Notes: generated from the sequence alone by a model not told the origin. A DNA stretch of 64,000 bases from an uncultured Gammaproteobacteria bacterium (GCA_947258755.1 CAMYJO010000003.1:114871-178870); one strand, 5' to 3'. Counted from the stretch's first letter, positions 15,401 through 24,229 are shown. A program made the numbers and translations.

Positions 15401-15894
15401 GTATTAGACTCCAGTTCATCGATAGTATTTTTCGCAGCCCGACGATACAAGTCGTCAGCATCATCAGTGACAGCGGGTATAGCACCAAAATGAGACAACA
15501 GCGGCATCTGGCTAACGAGGCTGGCACAGGTCGCATCAATGGTTTGTATGCGCAATCTTGCCGGATTTGACAGCAACTGCCAGTCGCGTCGTTCATTCTG
15601 ATCAAGCGCCTGCCGTGCTAACTGCCAGGTGCTTCGCAAATACTCATCTTCAGGCTCACCGTGAAGGGCACCTCTTAAGGCCTGCACAATCCTTTCCCGC
15701 ATTTCACTGGCTGCTTTACGGGTAAAGGTGATGGCAAGTACTTCTTCAGGCTCATCAACACGGGCCAGGAGCGCGAGAATACGCTGTATCAACAGTCCGG
15801 TCTTACCTGAACCTGCCGGTGCCTGAACAATAAATGAAGCATCGGGATTGATGGCCTGTTCTCTTTGCGCGTGATCTACAACTGAAAATTTCAT
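12475..15894 (-). CDS. addA: AddA-like UvrD-family helicase/exonuclease subunit
   Basis: The protein combines a superfamily 1A helicase with a C-terminal PD-(D/E)XK nuclease and would process double-strand breaks for recombination. The 1139 residues include Walker A APAGSGKT (25-32), the Walker B/DExx region ILVDEFQDTSQSQFE (near 425), an NFRSQ motif and motif VI LYVASTRARQRLHL (near 830). The C-terminal nuclease shows GTVVHEVL and GRLDDGLKHIVIDRTF, then WIIDYKTG. The ATG at 15894 overlaps the last base of the addB-like stop (TGATG), so translation is coupled. An alternative TTG lies three bases upstream. The pair functionally replaces RecBCD in many bacteria; no recB, recC or recD is in the window. 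Confidence 0.9.
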   Translation of the reverse strand: MKFSVVDHAQREQAINPDASFIVQAPAGSGKTGLLIQRILALLARVDEPEEVLAITFTRKAASEMRERIVQALRGALHGEPEDEYLRSTWQLARQALDQNERRDWQLLSNPARLRIQTIDATCASLVSQMPLLSHFGAIPAVTDDADDLYRRAAKNTIDELESNTAWSESIAHLLSHLDNRMEYLQRLICKMLSKREQWLRHVADPEHPDIDRHSLEAALGRLIETMLNDLQSVWPSEHNSELLEILRFSLAHQDGGESPSLVVAMTMGEDFADDQLAALPIWRTLANMLLTAEGRVRKTVNKRQGFPAKTAATSEPEQALFVEMKARMQALLQIMQDYPEAVEKLQTIRHLPDPQYSDDEWQTLQALFELLRLSAAQLELVFSETGSVDFTAMSRAAIQALGDEESPTDLALALDYRISHILVDEFQDTSQSQFELLKSLTVGWQDGDGRSLFLVGDPMQSIYLFREAEVGLFLETWQSGIGELSLQAVNLQVNFRSQAGIIDWVNSHFSCIMPAHDDMEIGAVRYVDSTAFHQALPGPACQLYPYFGKQETAEAEQICEIIEQARQQNPQGSIAILVRGRTHLLEIVRTLKEASLSYRAVEIEALSQRAVIQDLLALFGALTQPADRLAWLGILRAPWCGLDLADLHALCAVEDPRTVVELMSDTTVVESLSATGQKLLNRLAGILQQAMDNSQRRSLRDWIEGSWCMLGGPASLANDNDLEDAEVFFQLLEKIESAPLSDRSRELFRSIEKLFALPDVKADESLQIMTMHKSKGLEFDTVIMPGLGYRPANNDNDLMKWFERPRKPDANDLLMAPIRQAGAGLNRKYQLLADFEKQKSLFENGRLLYVASTRARQRLHLMGHVNYVINDDVAELRSPASASLLSALWPSVRKEYEEVFARYVDSLETVSETDTRNKHQVYAQSFRRLPLEWILPEAPDSWQQSSGLVVAEEELLEFDWASETARHVGTVVHEVLNQISTLPADDPGRCNAEAFLPRCENLLLQLGVGHADVKTATAKVITAIKNIIDDSRGQWIMDLSQQDARSEYALTGRLDDGLKHIVIDRTFIDKEGVRWIIDYKTGGHSGTGVNEFLDREKERYRQQLETYAQIVRLMDARPIRLGLYFPLLQAWREWSYDG

Positions 15895-18611
15895 CAATCA
15901 CCTTCGACCTGTAAACCGTCAGCTGCAGTCAGCTCGGATATGCGACATACCTGGTGCAGACGACAAAACTGGCAACTTCCTGGGTAATTCAGCGGATCAA
16001 CAGCTGCATGCCCTTGTTTGTATCCCTCGGCCAATGACTCAATCGTGGATTTCCAGCTCACTAATAGCTCATCCCAATCACCGACCTCTTTCGCCTGCCG
16101 TAGTTGCTGACAGGATTTTACACCGGCAATCACGTCTTGCTCACGCGTGACCCCCCTAAAGCCAGTTTCGCCTGATTTTATCTGTGCAAACAACAAGCCA
16201 GATAACTGTTCAGGCTGCACCAAACTATAGAGTGGCAATTGCGGTTCTTCCGGTCTTTCCCCAAACCATTGTGCCGGTGTCACAGTGCCGGTTTTATAAT
16301 CTATTAACAGACGCTCGCCATTCTCCAGTTCATCAATACGGTCTATTTTTAGCTTTATCTGCATACCTTTTATATATGCGCTGACTGTCTGCTCGGTTGC
16401 ATATACGGAAAATGCCTGGCGTTGTTTTTCGATCTGCAACCAATCGTAAATAAGTTTCTCAAGTCTGGTTTTCTCCAGTCGTTTGAAACGCTCGTTGAAT
16501 GTCTGCTGTGTGCTGCTCTCAAGCTTATCAACGGCGCGACTGACACATTCGGCGATCAATTCCTGTGATTGCTGCTCAGATAAATTCAGTAGATTTTTCT
16601 GATTCATGACCCGACGCCAAAAATATTCCATGACTTGATGCAACAGACTTCCCCGTTCAGCCGCATCGAGACCCATGCCGGGTTCGGCCATCGGCCTTGC
16701 ACCTAGACGTAATTCAGCGAACGCCCTAAATGGACACATAGCCTGAAGTTTAAAAACCTGGCTACCTCCCCTGACATTATTAACATCGGCCAGTGGCACA
16801 CTGCTATCACTCCAATTTTCTGTTCGTGCGCTATTAAAGATCAGGGTTTGCCACATGTCCTGCCGCCATTGTGGCAACTGCTCGTGATCAGACTGAGAAA
16901 ATGCCTGTAATAAAGGACTGGGCCTTAGCACGTCATCATGCTTCCGCGTTGGATAACTAAATATAACCTCAATGGCATTGCCGGCTAATCTGGCGGTTAT
17001 ATGCCTGGCAACCTGCAACTGTCGTTGAGGGCTGGAATGCGGCATCATTTTCTGGCGTTGCAATGCTGCCGGTATAAAGGGGTTAGGCCTTGGCGCCGGC
17101 GGCCAAATACCGTCATGCATGCCCATGATCCATACATAATCAAACTCCAGGCCGGTCGCTTCCATTACCCCAAGCACCTGCACCGCCACATCATCTGACC
17201 TTGGTTGAAATATTCTTTCACTGGCCGTTTGCAATAGAATTCTAAAGGCCTGTTGAAAATTTAAACTACCGCCGAGCTTGTCCAATTTGACCAGATCGTA
17301 CAATACAGTATTCCAGGCCTCGATCGTTTGGTATTCATCACTCGATAGTGTCCTGCCTTTGCTAAATTCAAAGGCTGCCAACAAGGCACTGAAATGCTGG
17401 CTCCAGTCAGTCGTATGACATCGTGACGGCAATTTAGCTAGTAATGAGCGATAACTTAGCAACATGGCATGCAACAATGGGCAGTGATAAACCTCACCCA
17501 CCCTTCCGGCACAGCCCATCAACAGCCCCAGAGAAATATCAGTCGTGCCATATTCACGTAACTGGCGATCAAGTTGCGCTCGAGCAAAACGTTCATGCTC
17601 CCAACCGCCGAGAAAGGGCGACTGAACAATCAACGATACTTCTTCGATGCTGATACTATTTTGCTGTAGGCGCAACAGTTGCATAGCTGTCTGTACTAAA
17701 GGGTACTGAATTAGCGGCTCGCCGAGTGAAATATTATAGGGACGTTGAGCTTCAGTCACTCCTGGATGCAACGAGGATGGGACAAATATGCGATCAAATA
17801 TCGTTTGCAGGGTAGTCTTCAATTCATTTAATTCTGGTGCGACTATTGCCACTTTGGAAGCCGGATTCGATTGCATGATATGGCGTGCCCAACGTGCAGC
17901 AGACTCGATTTCCTCCCGAGCATGGGTAAAACTTAAGGTGCTGACATTGGCTTTACAGGCACTTTTTTCCAGCCACTCGACCTCGCAGCCTTGTTGCCCT
18001 ATTGCCTCCAATAATTGCTGCTGCTGCGGAGACAACTCATCAAATCCGGTCATGATGATCTTCTCTGGCAATGGTAACCCAGCGGAATTACTCTGAGCAC
18101 ACAATAACTCAGGCAATTGCGCAGGGCTTAGCCATGATGCAGCCTGACATCTGTTGACAAAGGCAGTACGCCAACGGAGAAATGCTCGACTATCTTCATT
18201 ATGGAAATACTTAAAATCAGACTCATCTAATTGCCAGGCCTGCATTAAAGCCCAGGCACTGCCACACTGACGCGCGGTTGCAGGTATCTGCAATAACCCA
18301 TGATCTCCGACCTTGTCTTCGATAGTCTGTTCCCATAATAAGCGTTCCTGCGTTTCGGATAGCAACAACGGAGGCTCAGCGTGCAGCTTAGAATTATTTA
18401 TCGAATTTAAACAACGGCGCAACCAGGCATCCCACGGCAAAATATCTGGGGTTTCCCACACCTTGTTGGCAGTGCCCATGAAATAATGATCAAAACGCTT
18501 GTGCAGGGCACGAGCAAGACGCATGTTCCCTGTAATCACAGTCACACCCGCTCCAATCCTGTTAACAATCTCTTCTTGTTCTAAGTATTCAGGTCTAGAT
18601 AAGTCTGTCAT
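15894..18611 (-). CDS. AddB-like PD-(D/E)XK nuclease subunit with putative Fe-S cluster (TIGR03623 type)
   Basis: This 905-residue protein belongs with the AddB-type partner of AddA-like helicases. The N-terminus is helicase-like but lacks a proper Walker A (VITGNMRLARAL). The C-terminal RecB-type nuclease region starts around residue 620 with the cysteine in QAMCPFRAFAELRLG. It continues with GSLLHQVMEYFW and RIDELENGERLLIDYKTG, and ends with the triple SCQFCRLHQVC. One upstream cysteine plus three clustered C-terminal ones is the arrangement of the AddB-type 4Fe-4S nuclease domain. It is the first gene of the pair. The 255 bp upstream separate it from an FHA gene on the same strand. Confidence 0.88.
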   Translation of the reverse strand: MTDLSRPEYLEQEEIVNRIGAGVTVITGNMRLARALHKRFDHYFMGTANKVWETPDILPWDAWLRRCLNSINNSKLHAEPPLLLSETQERLLWEQTIEDKVGDHGLLQIPATARQCGSAWALMQAWQLDESDFKYFHNEDSRAFLRWRTAFVNRCQAASWLSPAQLPELLCAQSNSAGLPLPEKIIMTGFDELSPQQQQLLEAIGQQGCEVEWLEKSACKANVSTLSFTHAREEIESAARWARHIMQSNPASKVAIVAPELNELKTTLQTIFDRIFVPSSLHPGVTEAQRPYNISLGEPLIQYPLVQTAMQLLRLQQNSISIEEVSLIVQSPFLGGWEHERFARAQLDRQLREYGTTDISLGLLMGCAGRVGEVYHCPLLHAMLLSYRSLLAKLPSRCHTTDWSQHFSALLAAFEFSKGRTLSSDEYQTIEAWNTVLYDLVKLDKLGGSLNFQQAFRILLQTASERIFQPRSDDVAVQVLGVMEATGLEFDYVWIMGMHDGIWPPAPRPNPFIPAALQRQKMMPHSSPQRQLQVARHITARLAGNAIEVIFSYPTRKHDDVLRPSPLLQAFSQSDHEQLPQWRQDMWQTLIFNSARTENWSDSSVPLADVNNVRGGSQVFKLQAMCPFRAFAELRLGARPMAEPGMGLDAAERGSLLHQVMEYFWRRVMNQKNLLNLSEQQSQELIAECVSRAVDKLESSTQQTFNERFKRLEKTRLEKLIYDWLQIEKQRQAFSVYATEQTVSAYIKGMQIKLKIDRIDELENGERLLIDYKTGTVTPAQWFGERPEEPQLPLYSLVQPEQLSGLLFAQIKSGETGFRGVTREQDVIAGVKSCQQLRQAKEVGDWDELLVSWKSTIESLAEGYKQGHAAVDPLNYPGSCQFCRLHQVCRISELTAADGLQVEGD

Positions 18612-18791
18612 AGATGTATTGTCAGGTATGCGTAACAGCGAATTAAGGTATAGGAGTTATCAAAGCTAAGCACCATAACTCCCTGCCCACCTGCAAATAT
18701 CCATATAGGCGGCGCAAGGATTCTGCAGAAATATTAACACTATTCGTAATAATGGGCGGGCTTATTTAATTGTGCAAAAGATATTTAACAA

Positions 18792-18816
18792 GATAAGCGT
18801 CCTTAAAGGTCTTATC
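18792..18816 (-). terminator. Weak hairpin downstream of the FHA gene
   Basis: GATAAG (18792-18797) pairs with CTTATC (18811-18816), and inside it CCTT pairs with AAGG, giving an imperfect hairpin about 50 bp after the FHA stop on the minus strand. No strong T-run follows, so termination is only a possibility. The rest of 18612-18866 must hold the addB promoter; I could not place it. Confidence 0.35.
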
Positions 18817-18866
18817 TAAATTCATGACCTATCTTCGTCCGGCGACGGGTCTATGCAAAAACAGAA

Positions 18867-19556
18867 CTAAAGACTGATCAAGATGGCAATCAGTGCGATA
18901 ACAACAACCACCGTTACTGCAACGGTAATATACAATGATCGCATTTTGCTATTGCGCCTTTCACTGGCCTCGAGTGCGCCCTGTATTTCACTCATTTCCG
19001 CATATCTGTTTTGATTGTTTTGCTTGTTGCGACGGGCATCATGCGCACTGGAGTCTGTATCCATGTCAGTCTGCATGTCTGTTTCATCATCCATGACAAG
19101 AACCGTATCGCCTGACAGGGATTCGCGTTCCTCTAGGTCATAGTCAGGCTTAACTTGCGTCTGCTGTTCTGCGTCAGAGGCAGAGGCAGAGGCAGAGGCA
19201 GCAATCATTGCCTCTATTCTGTTATTACTCATCATTTCTGTTTTTTCGGGGGCTTTTTTGGGTGCACCTTGATCAGAATAAAACACAATCTGGTAACCGC
19301 CGGTTGTAATGATGTCCCCAGAATGCAGCGTATGCTTAATAACTCTCTTACCATTAACAAAGGTGCCATTAGTGCTGCCCAGGTCCTCGACGTGACTGGC
19401 AGTAAATACCGTTACTATTTTCGCATGATGGGCACTAACCGTATCATCATCCATTTGCACATCATTGTCAGTAGTTCGTCCAAGGGTAATGACACCATGC
19501 TCCAGAATGCGCTCATCAACCTGAAAAGTACCATGGTTTATAGTTATTTTGTTCAT
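18867..19556 (-). CDS. FHA-domain protein with C-terminal membrane anchor
   Basis: An FHA domain (about residues 10-90) contains the phosphothreonine-binding signature: LGR near 26, SAHHAKI near 42-48 and LGSTNGTFVNG near 58-68. A linker of about 100 residues follows; it is rich in Ser/Ala, Glu and Asp. The protein ends with one membrane helix (about 205-228) and no further domain, so it is probably a tail-anchored scaffold facing the cytoplasm that binds phosphorylated partners. No kinase gene is near. Its FHA domain closely resembles that of the small protein at 25694, including the shared SAHHAKI and DLGSTNGT stretches. Confidence 0.88.
   Translation of the reverse strand: MNKITINHGTFQVDERILEHGVITLGRTTDNDVQMDDDTVSAHHAKIVTVFTASHVEDLGSTNGTFVNGKRVIKHTLHSGDIITTGGYQIVFYSDQGAPKKAPEKTEMMSNNRIEAMIAASASASASDAEQQTQVKPDYDLEERESLSGDTVLVMDDETDMQTDMDTDSSAHDARRNKQNNQNRYAEMSEIQGALEASERRNSKMRSLYITVAVTVVVVIALIAILISL
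19176..19200 (-). repeat. Hexanucleotide repeat inside the FHA gene
   Basis: The unit AGAGGC is repeated four times on the plus strand. It encodes the Ser-Ala run SASASAS in the FHA linker. Because the unit is six bases, copy-number changes keep the frame and alter only linker length. Confidence 0.85.
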
Positions 19557-19840
19557 ACACCGACTACCCTCTATAACATGATTTACCTACACCCATGCAT
19601 TATGCCCTCCTTCAGCAATAACTCGTCCTGCCTTATCATTATAGTATGTATAAATGATAGGAATGCTGATGTTAATACCTGGCCATGCATTATATTATGA
19701 TTATCTATTCTGGCAAACATAAGATCATCATTTGCAGCTATAATCACATGCTGCAAACTCCCAAATAGAAAATACTGTCTTTCTTGTAGATTTAGATTAA
19801 GAGACTATCCTAAAATGACTAGCCAGGCCAGCAAATAACT

Positions 19841-20182
19841 ATGTTTTTTCTTTGTAATTACGGGGACTTACTAAAAAGGTCGGTGCAAATCTGTAGTCCC
19901 GCCACAGGCAACAAAGAAGATAAAGACTCAATTATCTTATTGATAAAGGACCACGAAATACGCGCCTACCTTAATAAATGCCCGCATGCATGGGTAAGCC
20001 TGAATGCCTGTGAACAACAGATTATTAGTGGCTGCGGCCAATACCTGCAGTGTTCAAGCCATTTTGCCCAGTTTCGTATGCAAGATGGCTATTGTGTTCA
20101 CGGCCCATGCCAGGGGCAGTCATTATTCCCCGTGGAGGTCATTAAAAAGGATGACAAAGTATTCCTACTACAGGCGCTATAA
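19841..20182 (+). CDS. Small Rieske-type [2Fe-2S] protein
   Basis: The 113-residue protein is a stand-alone Rieske ferredoxin-like domain that would carry electrons. Cluster ligands are visible as CPH near residue 47 and CSSH near 77, separated as in Rieske domains that lack a transmembrane anchor. The following DGYCVHGPCQGQSL is typical of the soluble oxygenase-ferredoxin-like group. The partner reductase or oxygenase is not in the window. A GST-like gene starts 14 bp after the stop in the same direction, so the two probably form an operon. The 284 bp upstream show no site I can name. Confidence 0.87.
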   Translation: MFFLCNYGDLLKRSVQICSPATGNKEDKDSIILLIKDHEIRAYLNKCPHAWVSLNACEQQIISGCGQYLQCSSHFAQFRMQDGYCVHGPCQGQSLFPVEVIKKDDKVFLLQAL

Positions 20183-20195
20183 GCCATGAGACACT

Positions 20196-20855
20196 ATGCA
20201 CAATCCTGAACAGCCACTGCCCATACTCTACTCTTTTCGTCGCTGCCCATATGCAATACGCGCACGCATGGCTTTAAAATATAGCCAGACAAACGTAGTG
20301 TTACGCGAGGTTAAACTATCCAGCAAACCTGAAAACATGCTCGCCATCTCGCCCAAAGGGACTGTCCCGGTGCTGCAACTCCCGGATAACATCATCCTTG
20401 AAGAGAGCATGGATATTATCCATTGGGCATTGTCCCACCAGGATCCAGAAGACTGGTTATTGCGTCAGAATGATGGCTTGCGATCGAAGGCGTTGACACT
20501 GATATCTGATAATGACCAGCACTTTAAGAAGCAACTCGATCTGTATAAGTATGCCGACCGTCACCCTGAAAGGCCGGCAACATATTACCGACAAACGGCA
20601 ATGGCATTTTTACAGCAACTAGAGGGATATCTACTACAAAATAATTACCTGATCAACAAACATATCAGTATTGCTGATATTGCTATATTCCCTTTCATCA
20701 GGCAATTCGCTTTCGTCGACAAAGACTGGTTTGATCAGAGCAAACTACCTGGATTACAAACCTGGCTGCAACAATTCATCGATTCAGAACTATTTGCCAG
20801 CTGTATGGAAAAGCATCCTCCTTGGACTAGCGAACAGCCCGCTGTCATCTTTTGA
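20196..20855 (+). CDS. Glutathione S-transferase family protein
   Basis: The N-terminal thioredoxin-like domain (about residues 8-80) begins LYSFRRCPYAIRARMAL, where CPYA is the active-site cysteine motif of omega/beta-like GSTs. SPKGTVPVLQL supplies the cis-Pro, and EESMDIIHWAL the Glu-Ser glutathione-binding pair. The C-terminal helical domain follows (about 90-215). The 219-residue length is normal. It likely acts in glutathione-dependent thiol transfer or detoxification; the substrate is unknown. It is immediately downstream of the Rieske gene. Confidence 0.86.
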   Translation: MHNPEQPLPILYSFRRCPYAIRARMALKYSQTNVVLREVKLSSKPENMLAISPKGTVPVLQLPDNIILEESMDIIHWALSHQDPEDWLLRQNDGLRSKALTLISDNDQHFKKQLDLYKYADRHPERPATYYRQTAMAFLQQLEGYLLQNNYLINKHISIADIAIFPFIRQFAFVDKDWFDQSKLPGLQTWLQQFIDSELFASCMEKHPPWTSEQPAVIF

Positions 20856-20992
20856 CTAGCAAGCTGCTGACTTCGGCGATGACCAGAGCCTGTTATTCCG
20901 GGGTAAATACTGGCGTACAGATTTCACAGCGGACATACTCAACATAAAATGCTAGGCTGAGATATCATAATTAAGTTTATGGAATATTGCGC

Positions 20993-21415
20993 ATGTGTGG
21001 CGGTGTTGAATATACAAATCAGGACAAAACCTACACGGTCTACTTTCCGAACCCTGAAGCACGCCTGCCTGTACGCACAAAATCAGGTGAACTGGCATTG
21101 CTCAAATGGGGACGGCGTCGATCACAAGCAGGTCAATACCCACAAGGTGGTTGGGCACGCCTGGAATCCATACATAAGGGTACCTGGGATAAATATTTTC
21201 CGACCCCGGTAAAAATTATCGTCGACAGGTTTATGGAAAAAGACCATGACGGCACCAGCCATTGGTTTGATCTAAATAAAGGCGAATTTATCCAGGGACT
21301 ACTGGTGGGTAAGGACAACGATCAGCGCATATACGTCGTTACCATCGAACCCGATCAAAAGAATGCGATCCATGACCGCTGGCCAAGAATTATTAGCGCC
21401 CACACCCCGGATTAA
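20993..21415 (+). CDS. Miniature SRAP-like protein (YedK/HMCES fold)
   Basis: SRAP proteins use the N-terminal cysteine exposed after Met removal to crosslink to abasic sites in single-stranded DNA. The 140-residue protein begins MCGGVEY, putting Cys at position 2 as required. It keeps a C-terminal VTIEP...AIHDRWPRII element that matches the conserved IHxRxP region, with His127 as the catalytic histidine candidate. Full-length SRAP proteins are about 220 residues, so the middle is shortened. The ATG at 20993 is chosen because the family demands Met-Cys; a TTG six bases upstream would hide the cysteine. It is convergent with the GGDEF/EAL gene, 9 bp away. Confidence 0.75.
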   Translation: MCGGVEYTNQDKTYTVYFPNPEARLPVRTKSGELALLKWGRRRSQAGQYPQGGWARLESIHKGTWDKYFPTPVKIIVDRFMEKDHDGTSHWFDLNKGEFIQGLLVGKDNDQRIYVVTIEPDQKNAIHDRWPRIISAHTPD

Positions 21416-21424
21416 ATCAGGCAA

Positions 21425-24229
21425 CTAATCGTCTTTAAATTCCAGAACCTTAAGACGTTTAGATTCGAACAGACCCGGCATACCAATGCCATAACCCTGC
21501 ACATAATCAATCGAAATGCGTTGAAGCTGCGTCAGTATTTCCTTGTCCTCGACATATTCGGCAATCGACTTCATATCCATGACATGTGACACATAATTGA
21601 TCGCATGCACCATGGCCTGACTAACCTTGTTGGTGGCGACATCCCTGATCAATGATCCATCCAGCTTGACATAATCCACCGGCAGGTTCTTGAGGTAATC
21701 AAATGAACTCAACCCCGAACCAAAGTCATCGAGGGCAAAGCTGCAACCGATATCCTTGAGTTTCAGGATAAACTGTCGTGCATACTCTAGATTGGATATC
21801 ACCGCGCTTTCAGTTATTTCAAAACACAATTTCTTCGGTGATACGCCGGTTTCTCGAATCTGCTCAATAATATAATCCACCAGCTCCATATCGCTCATGG
21901 ACTGCCCGGAAAGGTTGATCGAGCATAGTTCCAATTGAACACCTGCGGTTTCATTCTTACTAATACAAAGCAATGAATTTTTGATCACCCACTTATCTAT
22001 TTGCGGCATCAGATGGAAACGTTCTGCGGTCGGGATAAAGGCTGACGGCATAATCAACTGCGCATCCTCTTCTGTGGAAACCATGCGTAACAAGATTTCA
22101 CCATGCAAGCCTCGAGTAGGATCCTTACCACTTGTCTCAATAATCGGCTGAAAGTGCAATTCGAACAGGTCATTATCGAGTGCATGCTGGATACGCTGCA
22201 TCCACTGCATCTTGTCTCTGTGTTGAGCAACCTCGACATCCTTCGGTTTGAACACATGCACATAATTGCGTCCGCGTTCCTTGGCAACATAGCAAGCAGA
22301 GTCTGCAGACTGTAATAACTCAGTTAGCCCACTAGTGGTTTCCCCCATGGGTACTACACCGATACTGAGGCCAACCCGGAATACATCACCCTCCCAGACA
22401 AACCGGTATTCCTCGACGCTCGCACGTAATTTCTCTGCTATCTGCTCGGCCATAAACAACGGGCAGCCGGGCAGCAATACGCCAAATTCATCGCCACCGA
22501 GTCTGGCCAGGGTATCTGATCGACGCAACAGGTCCTGCATGAGATTGGACAATTGCTGCAGCAGCTTATCGCCGGCATGGTGACCGGCGGTATCATTAAC
22601 CGCCTTGAATTGATCCAGGTCGATATAAAAGATTGCATGTTTTTTCTTGCCGCTTTGCGCTGTGCGCAAGGACTGCTCAACACGGTTTTCAAATTCCACG
22701 CGGTTCGGTAATCCAGTCAATGCATCGTGGGTGGCCTGGTATACCAGCTGTTTCGTCAGGCTACGTATTTTGGTTACATCACGAAACACCAACACAGCAC
22801 CTGCGACCGTACCGTTAATATCGTTTATTACTGAGGCGGTCAGCTCGATTGATACCTGCCTGTTGTTGTCCCTATGGATCAACATAGCCGGCTCGATGCC
22901 CTCAATCTTTTTACCGCTTTCCATCCAATCCACTACGGACAATTCTATATGCTCACCCTTGTCTTCATCCGCCAGGTTCATAATCGCCATCAGCGGATTG
23001 CCTTCGGCACTCTGCAGGTCCCAACCCGTCAATTCCTCGGCCTTCGGATTCAGGTAGTCGACCAGGCCATCCAGGCCGGTCGTGATTACGCCATCACCTA
23101 TCGATGCCAACGTGACTCGCAATCTCTCCTTCTGTTTAAATACCGCTTCTTCCGCCTTACGTTTGTCGGTTATATCCCTGGCCGTGCCTTCAAATCCGGC
23201 AATGGCTTCATCCTGATAGTAATAATGCGTATTCGCGGAAACCCATACATCTGAGCCATCCCGATGGCGTAAACACATTTCATAGTTATTCAAGCGCCCT
23301 AGACTATCATCCAGTGCGTTTCTGAAATTACCCTGATCCATTGCATTGACGAATAACATTGTCCATTCCTGATCGATTAACTCATCTGGAAGGTAGCCAG
23401 TTAAATGCTCGATAGAAGGAGAAATCCGCCAAATCACGCCATCTACACCGACACGAAAGTAGGTATCCTGCAGGTCATTGAGTATATCGCTCAACTCATT
23501 TTCAGAGGCACGTATTTGGGCCTCAGCACGCTTGCGCTCTTCGACCTGGTGTAATAACTCTTCGTTTGATTTTTCGGCAAGCCGTTTGCTTTGCAAGGCC
23601 TGGTCGCGGGTATCGGTCAGGTTTTGCATCAGCTGGGTGTTCTGACGTGTCACCGAACGTACACGAGTGAGTAAAAATCCATGCTTGTTTGCCACGATTG
23701 CCAGGATAATTGAAGCCAGCAACAGCAGGATCCAGATGGCCAATGCCTTGACATCCATTTCCTGACTGGCCAGATAAAGCGGCGCCCCCAATACCGGCAG
23801 AAAAAAGAAAACGAACGGCCATGGTCGCAGGTTGGCACCGATAAAACTTGCTATGGTGACCACCACCAGCACTGCCAGCAGTGTCTCTGCCGGCAATTGC
23901 GTAACACCCAATAACAAGCCGGGGAAGACAACCATCCCTCCCCAGATTATGCCCGTAGCTAAACTCATCAATACCTGCACCAGACCATGACCCAGGTTAG
24001 TGCCGGCAGTTGGTTTTAAAATTAACAGCGCGAGAATACGGAGGATGGCAACTGCCACTAATGGACCAATAAACAAGTAAGGAATCTTGATCGAGGACGT
24101 CGATATCAAACTACTGATCAGTGTAAAAGCTGCGATACCCTGTAACCCCAGCTCAACAAGAAGCAATTGTATTCTCAGGCGCAGATCACCCGTTAACGAG
24201 CTGTCATCTGTCTGTACAGGCTTATTCAT
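21425..24229 (-). CDS. Membrane GGDEF/EAL protein with two PAS domains
   Basis: This 934-residue protein probably makes and/or degrades c-di-GMP. The N-terminus has about six membrane helices (residues about 18-190). A coiled linker (about 195-240), two PAS/PAC units (about 240-365 and 365-490), a GGDEF domain and an EAL domain follow. The GGDEF motif is intact (RLGGDEFG) and has an upstream RRSD inhibitory site. The EAL motif reads EIL (GEILLRM), but the other catalytic residues are present: NLSGQ, FEITES, LDDFGSG, VKLDG and VQGYGIG. Both activities are possible. It is read towards the SRAP gene. Confidence 0.92.
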   Translation of the reverse strand: MNKPVQTDDSSLTGDLRLRIQLLLVELGLQGIAAFTLISSLISTSSIKIPYLFIGPLVAVAILRILALLILKPTAGTNLGHGLVQVLMSLATGIIWGGMVVFPGLLLGVTQLPAETLLAVLVVVTIASFIGANLRPWPFVFFFLPVLGAPLYLASQEMDVKALAIWILLLLASIILAIVANKHGFLLTRVRSVTRQNTQLMQNLTDTRDQALQSKRLAEKSNEELLHQVEERKRAEAQIRASENELSDILNDLQDTYFRVGVDGVIWRISPSIEHLTGYLPDELIDQEWTMLFVNAMDQGNFRNALDDSLGRLNNYEMCLRHRDGSDVWVSANTHYYYQDEAIAGFEGTARDITDKRKAEEAVFKQKERLRVTLASIGDGVITTGLDGLVDYLNPKAEELTGWDLQSAEGNPLMAIMNLADEDKGEHIELSVVDWMESGKKIEGIEPAMLIHRDNNRQVSIELTASVINDINGTVAGAVLVFRDVTKIRSLTKQLVYQATHDALTGLPNRVEFENRVEQSLRTAQSGKKKHAIFYIDLDQFKAVNDTAGHHAGDKLLQQLSNLMQDLLRRSDTLARLGGDEFGVLLPGCPLFMAEQIAEKLRASVEEYRFVWEGDVFRVGLSIGVVPMGETTSGLTELLQSADSACYVAKERGRNYVHVFKPKDVEVAQHRDKMQWMQRIQHALDNDLFELHFQPIIETSGKDPTRGLHGEILLRMVSTEEDAQLIMPSAFIPTAERFHLMPQIDKWVIKNSLLCISKNETAGVQLELCSINLSGQSMSDMELVDYIIEQIRETGVSPKKLCFEITESAVISNLEYARQFILKLKDIGCSFALDDFGSGLSSFDYLKNLPVDYVKLDGSLIRDVATNKVSQAMVHAINYVSHVMDMKSIAEYVEDKEILTQLQRISIDYVQGYGIGMPGLFESKRLKVLEFKDD

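Noticed and set aside
12475-18611. RecBCD genes
   Set aside because: The smaller partner lacks RecC features and has a nuclease domain with an Fe-S cysteine pattern, and no recD is present, so the AddAB-type label fits better.
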